Below, in pieces: positions 40,597 to 52,500 of a stretch of DNA of 64,000 nucleotides. Source of the DNA: Angiostrongylus vasorum (Eukaryota; Nematoda; Chromadorea; Rhabditida; Metastrongylidae); NCBI GenBank assembly GCA_018806985.1, contig JADANN010000001.1:226501-290500 (forward strand), written 5' to 3'. The first letter of the stretch is position 1; each line of letters starts with the position of its first letter. Made by a program: the position numbers and the translations under genes. The notes below the pieces were generated by a model. It was not told where the DNA came from. It ran no database searches and saw only the letters and a list, made by a program, of their open reading frames with translations.

Positions 40597-43500
40597 ATAA
40601 AACAGAGGATAATCTGATACAGTAGTGGTGAAAAGGTCATCATAACCCTTTCCTTTAGCTCCATTTCGGTTCGCTTACTATTTTGAATGTCATCAGTTTT
40701 CACAGGAATTCCACTACCCATGTTACCTCAAATTACGGTCTTGACATGGATCGTTTTAGTTGTGTCAAAGAACTGGAGAACAAATCTATGGGACGAGGAT
40801 CTCGCAGTTTTCGATTCATTTCGTACGACACCAATTTATTGAGCTGTTTCACCTACGTCTTTTGAACGACGGTGGACTGTTTAAGTGGCTACGGATGATT
40901 TCTTCAGCGGCGTCTCGAGTAGATTTTAGAGATTCATTAACAATTACCACCTACAAGTGGTCTGCGTCAGGTGCAAATGGACGCCACAAATTTCCCCCAT
41001 TCGTCAGTGCACTATAAATGCGGAAGCCTTCTGTAAACGAAACTTCAATGAGATGTCGAATTGCTGCCATTGCAGTTCGATGATGCTTTGAGATCTTCCT
41101 TTCGGCAAGCTTAAAATCTTCATAAATAAAGTGTAAGGAAATTAATAAATGGGACTTGTTAAGCGAAAAAATTGGCTTTAAAATAATCTTTAGCTACAAT
41201 GGCAACAAGTATTTGTTATAAATTAGCTGAGAGACAGGCGAAACGAAAGACCCGCATGGTGTGGTGGTGAATGCGTTAGCCCCCGGAAAGGGTAATAGCG
41301 CGTTCGTTCCCTACCGCAGACACCTGCGGTCCTGAATATTGCAAATATCTCAGCATCATTATGATTGTATCACACATAATACCCTGCTGTGAGAAATGCA
41401 GTAGCAGTAAGTAAAAGTTAACATTATAAATTCGTCGTTTTCTGTCTCAGCAATCGCGAGGTTGTTAAACAGCATGCGATTACTTCCATACAATAACACA
41501 CATGCAACACAATCGTAACTGACGTTTCGGCAGTATCGCCTTCTTGAGAGCCGTTTTTAAGTGTCTTCCACTGAGGAAGAGCCGCTGATCAGTAAGGCAC
41601 GTAAAAACGGCTCAGAAGAAGGCGATATTGCCGAGACTTCGGCTACGATTGTGTCGTATGTGCGTTATTGCATGGAAGTAGGCGTATGCTGTTTAACAAC
41701 CTCACGATTGCTGGGAGAAAAGAAGAGGAATTTATAATCCAATGCCGGGCTTAATAGAAAGTCGATTCTGGGAATAGTTAACATTATTATGAAATTTATT
41801 CACAAATTTCATAACCATTAAGACAGCCATTATTATAAGCGATCAAGGATCAATTTTTGTCTAATTACATTGCTTGTTACTCTTTTTTAAGCCTTTTGAT
41901 CGTTATCGCACTTTGGTTTTTACAGAGGCTTAGAGACAGAAAGATCAAACGCTTTCGTTCCATTGGTCAGCGACCTCGAAGCGAAATGAGTTTTGTGAAT
42001 AACGGTAATTCGTCGCCTTACACTAATATTGGTGAGTATTGCTAGTTATTTTCCTGGTTATTCATGTAATCTTATGCTGTTACAATATTTTTTCCGTCTC
42101 CTGGATGCAGTGTCATTTTTCGTTGGGTTAACTGAAAGGGATTTATGGACACCAATGGAAACTTCTTAGTCGAGATTAAGTTAGACCAAATAGCAACAGT
42201 TGCATGATACTTACATTGTTTATGGTTATTTTCATAAGAAATAATTTCGCTCAGATCTGCTCAGATTCGTAAGTTTTTGACCTGGCTCCGTAGTACCTAC
42301 TTCCTACCTGTGTCTGAGACCTCCTTTAACAACCTTTAAGAAACTCTACTGTAACCTTCATATTTGACCGCTGCACCGAATATTATTGTTCAAAGCAATT
42401 GTCGCGCTTTTTGGGTTGTGTTAATTGGGCTGTAAAAAAGAGAACAACAGATTTATAATCCAATGCCGAGGTCAGTAGAAAGTCGATCTTGGGAATTGTT
42501 TGGATATCTATCACTGCTCTTTCAGGAACAAAAAGCTCAGGGAGAGATTGTATTTGTTATTATGACTTCAGATTTCTTTGAGAATTCAAACTCGCTCTCA
42601 CTCTTGTGAATTTTCTTAGCGAGTAATTTGAAGCGGAGAGCCAGTGCCAAGCCTATCTGTTTCTACACTGCAGTTGAAAATGGAAATAGTCTTCAATCTA
42701 TGCTTGCAGATCACTATCCTGTTAGCGCATTTCGTGCTTATTCATCTGAAGCAGTAATGCGGAGGTCAAGAACATATGACAAGTCCGATCATTTACACGA
42801 AAGAGGATGCACCCCACTAAACTTAGAGGAAGACTGGTCAATGCAACCATATTCCGGATATCTCTCCGATCATGCGTACTACCAACAATCAGCGCAGAAA
42901 ACTAGGCATCGTCGTCCGAGAAGCGCTACTGCTATTCGATCAAGTACGTTAGCCTTCACCGCTCAATCCATATTTTACTTCATTTAATCATGGCTGTGAC
43001 GTTTGCTGAGTGGTTAAATAATTGCTTTATTCCTCCGAAGTTGCCTTTCCACAGAAAAAAAAGTCCGTCAGAGAATGGTATTGACAGAATTTAAGTGAAA
43101 TGTTATGAGGAATTAAATCCAACAACTCTAACGTCGATACTTGGCTGTTTTGGTTCTTTACAACGCCATAGTAGATAGTAGTTAGGCAAAACATTTCCCT
43201 CAATACGGTCAGGACCCATATGCAGAAAGTATGCGTTAGTTATGATAACCTAGGAAATAGTGTAAAAGCGAAGCTAATATGAGGTCTTTTTGCATCACGA
43301 TTGAACGTATGTTATCGTTCTCTGGCCAAGTTGTTTACAATTATCTGTAGGCATCGTAAAATAGGTCGTATTTTATAAAACTGCAATGATGCTGAGACAT
43401 GAGGAAAGCTCGCAATCTCAGTGTGGCTTAGAACTCGCTATTACTCTTTCCGAATGTTCACGTACTATACACCACACCAACCGAGACCCTTGCTTTGCCT

Positions 43501-46500
43501 TCCTCTCAGTCATTTTTTTAACTTTGTCAGTACTTAATGATGCTGAGATAGTTCTCGACATTCTTGTTGAGCAAACACGATGTTTGCAAAACTCCGGACC
43601 GCATGTGTACGGTGGGGAACGAACGCGCTATTGTCCTTTCCGGGGAGTAACGCGTTCACCACCAACACCATGCGGGTCCTTCGTTTCGCCTGTCTCTCAG
43701 CTAGTTCTATCGGTCCTTTTGCCGTCGGCAATCACTCGTTAGCGGGATTGATCTGGGGATAATTGTAAGGAACTTGGTCAGAGATCAGTACTGTCAGCCA
43801 TCACACACCAACGAGTTTGATCTGTGGACCAAAAATAGGCATTAAAAAGAATAGGCACTAAGTAAAAGCTAAAACGTCGTGATATCAACTGCTGTTCCAG
43901 CTTAACTGGAGTCGATGCCGACTTTTGCCTTGCAGATCAATCCCACTGACGGGTAATTGTTGACAGTACTGATAGAGTTAAACGTGGCTGAGAGAAAGGC
44001 GAAGCAAGGGGCCTCGGTTGGCGTGGTGGGTAGTCCCTGGAAAGCGTAGTTGAGGGTTCGAAGCCCAACTGATGTTCGGGATATTGCTCGATTCTCAGCA
44101 TCACTGTAGTAATATTTCACGTAAATCTCTGCGATGCAAAAAAGCTTAGGTATGAATAAGAGTTGAAACATCTTTCATATGTTTAAGTCTACAGGGAACA
44201 ACAAACTCCTTTTATATGACAACTGCCGATAAGAAAGTTTCCACATCAACTTAGAAATCGCATTTTATCTTTGCTTTAAGCTTAAAATTTTCGATTTTCT
44301 TTTCTAAGATGTTTTGACTTCAATTCAAAAATGCTCTTCTGTCGTAGAAAGTCTGGTGCACCAAACAGGTTTTTCCAAAGAAAAAAAGGAAAAACAAGCT
44401 GTCTGTGATTTCTAATTGACAATTACTCAGTTTAACATGAAAGATATGTTCATCAGTGGCACTTTGTCGAAAATCTTTTCAAGACAAGAAAATTTCTCCA
44501 CAGAAGATTTTGTATAATGGATAATTACAAACAAAATATAAAGATGTTTGCAGCATTTCTACTTTTCACCTCATTCAGTTTTTTCTTAATATATTCTCGC
44601 ATTAGGATCTATTCATAGCAAGAAACTCACCGCTCTAAAATTGTTCTGTGTGTAGAGTTGAGACAAATATATAGGTATGCCAAATCATTGCTGTCCTCCA
44701 GCGGTTTACCGCATCATCGTGGCTGGGAGGTGTTTCTGGATATCGAGCTGCGATATACAGTGGGGGGATTCATCCCTTGGCAGGGACCTCCAAACTGAGA
44801 AGAAGTCCGGCGTTTCCATCAGGAAGCTCAGCTAAGAGTAAACCAAAGTCAGAATCTACCACCGTCCTGATATCAACCTAGTCGCATGGTGGCAAATCTC
44901 CCTATTATGCACAAGTGCAGCGACTGTCTGTGGTGGTGACGACCTGGGGCAGACTTTGTCTAGGCTGACCTCAGGACTCCACGAAACCACAACGGCTAGA
45001 CCAGCAAAACGCCTAAACAATGGAAATTTTCGCTAAGGCCCGCCCAACTGGTTAGAACGGGCTATCCGAGTATTCGAGTACCCGGGTATCCAAGGATAAC
45101 ATTGCTGTATCGAATTTCCCACGTCTTCATGCATTCGAAAATTGCAGCTTTTAATTTTAGTGGCCGCTTCTGAAATGGGCACATCTCGATCGTATTATCG
45201 CAACTTGACTGAAAATCGATGGGATGACGGAGAATTGACACCAGGTGGCAGGTTCGCTACTAGTTACTTGTTTTCAGTAAATTTTAACACTATTATGTTT
45301 GATATAAAATGTCGTAACATGTCTGGTTGAATAGAAAACCAATTGGAAGAAGGAGAAGCACATTGCTCATAAAAGGAAGTAATCGTTGTGTATTTCCATC
45401 ACACATATGCGCTACGCCTTGTCCTCTTGCACGTTTTCCCAGCAAATGTGACTTCGCTGACAATCGGCATCGAGTGACTAGAAATAAACCTCTTTTTTAA
45501 TCTGTGGTGCAAGATCTCATTCACCGTACTATCACGTTACTGTCAGTATTCTGAAATGTTCTAAACTTTATAATGAGTCTGTTTCCTTATTTTTATATTC
45601 GCACATTTATAATAGTAGCCACAATTGATTGTAGCGATTAGAAATGGGGTAACAATAACTTCTTGAACTTCTTGAAATTGAACTTTTTCTTTTTAACAGG
45701 GCTCGTGTAGCACAGGGACTTAGAGTTGCCCTTCAATACATACTTGGCCCGTGGTACGATCCTGTACTATGATAGGCATCAACCATTTATTTCTTAATAG
45801 TTGGTGACCTGAGACCAGACTTATTCGGGGGATGAAAAGAAATCACTAATTTGATACGTTGATGACCCTCGGCTCATATAGGCTAGATATGAATTCAAGC
45901 ATTTCTGCGGTGAATAGTGTATTCCGAAGTATCGCTACGAGATTTATCAACGTTGAACATTTCCGCTGGTTACAGGTTTCCACGATGCCAGTTTTGTGAG
46001 AACTTCCGAGAACTTTTGGTAACAAAGTTACTTGACGGTTGGCTACTTCACAGACATCTAAAAGACACTTTGCTCTACATTCTTCGGGTAGATTCTATGA
46101 ACAATACAATAACCATTATTCATCAAAGGGACTGCGAAGGATGAAGAAATAAGTAGTTTCCGGCGTTAGTGAAATTTGCCGCATTTTCCACAAGAGGAGC
46201 CAAACTACCTGTTATGTGACCTATTGGAAAAAATATTGATGAAATAAGACACTGCTATCAGAGACAATAATTTTGATGACACCGACTACCCATCTACAGT
46301 TTGTTCTATGTTGTATACACTTACACCTATGAAAGCTTCCTCTTTCATTTACCGTTTCATCTTATCAAAAAGACCTTTCCAAGAATTGAGGTTCAATGTT
46401 TAAGCACAATAGTGATGGCATTTCTGCACCGTCAACCGGCAACACTCTTTGCTGACGTACTAAACTCTTCCGAAAAACAAGGTGTTATTTTTTATTCTTT

Positions 46501-49500
46501 ATTCACGAACAAGCTGACGTTTCGACGGATTTCGCCTTCCTCACAGCCGCTTTCTATGAGGCTTCCACTGAATATGTCGCGTGGACACCAACCGCACAGA
46601 ATTCACATGGAAGATTAGCATGGCCCCAGCGCAAGGATGACACGCAAATTCTTCCGGAAAAAATTTGTGAATCCCCAACACAACGCCCGATGCCTAGTCC
46701 GTTACGGACTTAGTAGCTCTTGTTCACCATTCTAAAACGTCGCCTATCAGCACCGAATGAATGCTGCTGCTTCCCTGATAATGTACGAAATTTTTTCAAT
46801 AACTAGAGGAGTTGGGCGCGTGCGCGGCAGTGGTTGGAGGAACCACAGCGACACAACACGTGGAGTCGATCCCCGCGCCCATGGCCCACCAAGCCTTCCA
46901 TCCTTCCGGGTCGGCAAATTTGTACCAGACTTGTCTGAAAGGATAGCAGCACTGGCTCAATACATCGTTAGGCCACCGCGAGTCATTGTAAAGGTCAGAC
47001 ATGCATTCAGTCACCTCCAACGATGTTTAATGAAGTCGAATGCATGGCGCATCCCTCTGAGATTGATCAACTCCGAGAGCATTTTTTAGCATTTAACTAG
47101 AGGAGTTAGGGAGAACGGTTGTGAATATGACAGACGTATAGGAGACACTCTGTTTATTTTCTTGTCAGAATAACAAGACCTCTGTTCTCTTGGCAAGGAT
47201 CTCTAGATTCGCATAGTTTTTATTTTAATTAATAACGTTCATTATGCTGTTTGATATGCTTGTAGAAAAGCGGAGTTGTTTTCGTGCGCACATGAATTTA
47301 AAGCGAAGATCAGTGAATGGTTTCTTCAAGTGGTAGCTTTACTGAATAATTAGAGGGACAGAGGTCATTACTGTAAAGAATGATGTGTTTTGGGAAGCAA
47401 CAAATAATGATAAGAAGAAGAGATCTAACGCTTGCTGAGTAAAAGCTCAGTTTGGCATAAACCACGAGAAAGGAAATGCACTGTACGATACGCATTTCGT
47501 TCCCTTTGCTCTCTACTGCACGCATGCTTTGCGTGGATTGCATCAGAAGCGTTATACGTTGAGTAAGTAATATGGTACTTCTTTCTCAGCTCCTAGTACA
47601 ACGTCTGTATTTGGTAGGCTGTTGCCAGAACCATGGCAGAAATCTCTTTGCGATAAATTAAATAGTCGGAAAAATGAGTGGGAATCTCAAAAAGGGGATG
47701 ACACGTCTTCAACGCGTAGGTTGATGTGTACTCATCTCGCTACGGATGTGTTAGTAGGATAGCTCATAATTTGTTAAGCATCTCATCCAGTTTCGAATAC
47801 AATGCACAAAGCTGAGTTTCCACAATTTTACTAGAGTTCAACCAAATAATCAAGAAGCACTATAGGGAGTGCGCTTTTGCCAACATGTTAGAAGCTTGGA
47901 CATTTATTACATGGTATGCTGAATCTTAGCTATGCAATAAACCCGTCGTACGTTTTTTTCATCTGCCTTTTGATTCGCGAATCTTCACCTGCCAAGAAAC
48001 AGGAACTTTTGCAAGTGTTCGAAGAACTAGTAATCTGTTGGTGGAAAGTCTGGTTCCTTTTATCTAAAGTGAGCTTGCAGCTATGTGTCGTTGATTTTAT
48101 CCCACGAATCGGACCAGTATTACAAATATATCAGGCAAGCTCTTTGGTTGACATCCGATGATCATGAACAAGTTCATGTTGCTTCGATTCCTTTAAGTCG
48201 GCAGTCGTCGAACTCTCCCTTAAAAATCTTCATTTTTCAAAGAATGACTCTAGATCGACACACTGTTTCACAAAATACCAAATGACAGTTTGGTTCTGAT
48301 GTCATCTTATTCTGTAAGGATGTCTTCAATATATCGAAAGATGGAAAAAGAGACTTTTCTCATAGTGAGTGTTATAAGGTTTAACAATAATGACTGAAAA
48401 TTAATTATCTTTCCATGCAGCTTATCGGGGAAGCGGATTTTTGTTCAACTTCTCGAAAAGAATCACCTAAGATAAGGAAACATTTTAATTCGCGAAATTA
48501 TTCCCTGAGGGAAAGTTCATGAAATATTGTGTAGTTCTAAGTACTGTTATGTGATTGCTTCTAGGCATCCTTCGCAAAATTTGTCTCGGTATCATAATCC
48601 TCATTCAACCAATGGACGTTCATTAGTGGAATACATGCAGGAACAAGAACTTCAGCACGGTTATGGATCTGATGAAAGCGAGACGATGAGTACTCATTCT
48701 GCACATTCAATACCAACCATCAGGTGACTTCCTGCGCGAATCTTCAATATCGGTCCATTTAATTTATTCTTCTCGTCTCATTAATTGCTCTTGAAGCATT
48801 GTGTTCAGATAGCACTTATTTCGTGATTTGTTAAAACTTTGCAAGTAGCCCAATTAGATCTCCATGCTTTCTGTCACGTTGTGCCTGCTCTCAACTTGAT
48901 CGGTTAGAAAGTACCCGTTAAGAGAGGATTAAACACTGAAGCTTTTATTAGTTCGATCAAAGATACCATAGTAAATACAGGTCCAATCGACGTTTCAACA
49001 AATTTGCTGGTTATGGAAAGATGCTTGTATTTTATTCATTCGGTGTTGTCTACATTAAAATGAGGTTGCTATATAACAAAAGACACCGTGACTGGTCTAA
49101 AGATGATGATCTCGTTTCTCCCGGTTATTATTACGAGCTCGTATGTGCTCATCAAGAAAACAGTGCATCAGTGCCGGTGTTAATAGCAAGTCAATCCTGG
49201 AAATTTCTGCCAGATATTCGTGACTGTTCTTTTTTTCCGACAAAATAAGTGTAAGCAGAAGAGAATAAAGATGAAATTGATTGATGAAGCATTTTAAATA
49301 TTACATAAGTTAGAAACCGCCCAACTGTTTTTTTTGATTCTTTCCTTAAACAAGTTTAGAAAAAGGTGTGAAAAAGTTTGGATTTAGGATGTAAATAGGG
49401 TTTACAGATCTGGAACCATCTTTTCAAGAAGCTAGATGTTGTCAAAATATTGGGAGAAAATTCTGATTACATTATTTCTTTTGATTTCTGAAACTAATTT

Positions 49501-52500
49501 GAAATTTCTCACATTTATAGAAAAATCGTTCAGAACGATCAACCGTCGTTGTATGGCTCCAAACGAAGCTAACATGCAGGAAGCCTTACTTGAAGAGTAC
49601 GTACAGGATGATGTTCCATCTGCATCCGAAGTTTCTGTTAAAGCATCGATTGCTGGGCAAACCATAAAGGAACGTAAGAAGAGTATTATGACACGCTTCA
49701 TACCCGGAAAATCTGGTGGTGCGGGTACGTCTTCACTTAATGTTCAGGTTTTCAACTGATATTGGTCTTATGTTCTTTTTGTTTTGTAAACCGTGTGGCG
49801 AATCTCTAGATATTTAAAAATTATGTTGTTTTTGTATCAAGTTTCACTAACATATGAAAAGTTACTAAAGAAGGGAAGAGGACTGGGTTCCTACGTTCCG
49901 AGGAGGTAGGAATTCCTGGCAACATGTCTAGCGATCGTGCACCTCCACAGAAGCCTTTTGTGCAGCAAGCAAGCAAGGATTCCACTGATTCGGCTTCTGA
50001 TAAGTAAGTGTTGTTTTCTCCAGTGGACGTAAAAGAGTATGCAGAACGTACTGTTTTTAAGTGTTAGTATTCTTTATTGTGCCAGTTGAAGGTTCAGTTG
50101 AAATAGAAGTTGAATCTGAGGATAAGGTTTTGTTGCTGTTCTAATTTCGCAACATTAAGTGTTATGCAGATTTCTGTACGCAGATCATTCCCGTTGATGA
50201 GTGATGATAGCAGCGATGAAGTGAAAAAAGACATAGCCGGCAGAAAGGAAAAGTTAAGGCGTCAGTTGGTGTGGTGAATGGCCGGTAAGCCTCTGGAAAG
50301 GGTAATTGTGTGTTCGAAGCCTTCCTGAGGTTCCGAGTTTTGCTTATATCTTGGCATCCCTATGGTTGTATTTCATATCGTACGCTGCCATGACAAAGGA
50401 TTAAGAAGAAAACAAAAGCTAGAACATTTTAGTTACTATTATTCGAGAAAAATGTCTATTGTGTTATCCGTGTTAAAATCTTGAAGAGTGTAGACCTTGC
50501 AGCAGCACTTTGAGTTTCTTTAGATGAATGGAACCACATATACAGTCTTGTAACTCGTTTCATTGTAATCTGTTATCCAAGCAAACTCACGAGAAACAAC
50601 TGCTGTTCCAATACTGTAGAAGCTTGAATTTTTCTGCAACAATTCTGGACGAATGCAGATTGATCATGTTTTTTCCGTTTTTCTTCCATGTTTTTATAAA
50701 ATCTGTGCAACTAAAGTGCTTCTTTTGTCTAAAGGTCTATAGGGAACTTTACGACATGGTTTTCTTCCCGGTTTATCGAACTTCTGTACATATTTATATA
50801 TACATGTATGTCTATATATATTTACACATATATAAATATAAAAATATATATATATATATATACACTTCTCAAAATTGTTATTTACTGGGTCCAATGCTGA
50901 TTTGGGCTCCCTGGATCAACCCATTGATGGGTGATTGCTGATAGCACTGATCGATAGAACTAGCTGAGAGACAGGCGGAACGAAGGACATGCATGCTATA
51001 GTGGTGAATGCGTTAGTCCCCGGAAAGGGTAATAGCGGGTCCCACTGCAAATACCTGCGGTCCGGAGTTTTGCAAATATCTCAGCATCATTGTGATTGTT
51101 ATTTGTTTCCTGTTGTTTTATTTATATCCAGATGTTATCGCATCTACAAAGTGAGAACAATGACGCATTGCTCTAAATTATTTTCTTTATGGCACGAATT
51201 TCCCATTATTAGCACGCTGGCTACGACAAACAATTTTCGGCCGCTCACGCGACGAGTAATATGCAACTCGCCGGCCAAACGCGCTTTCCCTCCCTTATCA
51301 AATCATGCGCCTTTTTTAGCCGGTTTCCTTTGCTACATTTTCCTTTTTGATTACGCTCTTTTATCAGTGACTTCTGTGTTCTTTCTGTCCTACATGTCCT
51401 GTATGTCCATCGTTATATGCTTTTGAAACATATCCAACTCATGGTTGTGGTGAAAAAGAAACTCGCCCTCCAACCACGTTCCTGTTAGCGTTTAGTTGCC
51501 GATTTCGCAGGGTATTCATTTCCACCTATTCCGCACTATATCCTATAACTTTGCTCGTCAAAACGACTGGAAAGGAAGAAAAACTCACTGCCGTTGAAAC
51601 GATATCCATTTGCCTCTGCCTTACGATGGTAAATACTAGACTACCACTGCTGCGATATTTCTAGAGTTGCGACCTGCTGTTTATACATACCATTTTCTTG
51701 GGTACCGCGTTATGCTAAGTAGAACGTCAGGAAACCTGTTGAGTCACCTTCATTTAAGATGTAGCGAAAGAGACAGGCTATCGAGTATTATTCTGTTGGT
51801 CGAACTTGTCGACAGAAAGTACTTGAGAGTTTACAGACTGCAAAAACGTCTGCATCGGTTATTCTCTCGTGCCTTTTAGCACGAGAGCAATATTCCGCCG
51901 ATACATTATACATGAGAGGCACAAACGTAACAACGAGGATTTATTGCGACAATGTACAGAAAGTGAAGATGTATGAGTTCAAGCGTCTATTCAAGGTTGA
52001 TTCAAGTGGACATAGTACAAGTTTTGCCTACGTGTCAAGTAGCGTTCTACGCGAGGATTACTATCAACAGTCACGGAAATGGAAATGTTATATGGAGTGT
52101 TATAACAAATTACAGAACAGGATGCAGATAATAGGACAAATATTTCTCTTTACATTGCTTCAAGAATCGTCGTGGAACATTTTAATTGTAAAAGTCATTT
52201 TTTTGTAAAATTCTACGTAATGATTATAAATTTCAAAAAGTGGCAGAACTATAATATTTGTAATTTTTTGTAAATTATGCGTGGTAATGTTTCTGAAAAA
52301 GTAACAGTTTTGTTGATTACTGAGTATGTATGAGGTATGAGAGCGCGTGTGGCGCAGTGGTTGATGGCGCCCTACAATACAGACGTGGAATCAATCCGCG
52401 CGCCCATGGCCCTCCAAGTCTTCCATCCCTCCGGGGTCGGCAAATTAGTACCAGACTTGTCTGGGAGGATAGCAGCACTGGCTCGATACATCGGTAGGCC

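Noticed and set aside
49021..49248. 75-codon frame between exons 26 and 27, possible missing exon
   Set aside because: No acceptor/donor pair within it gives the required 3n+2 length with RIM-like sequence.
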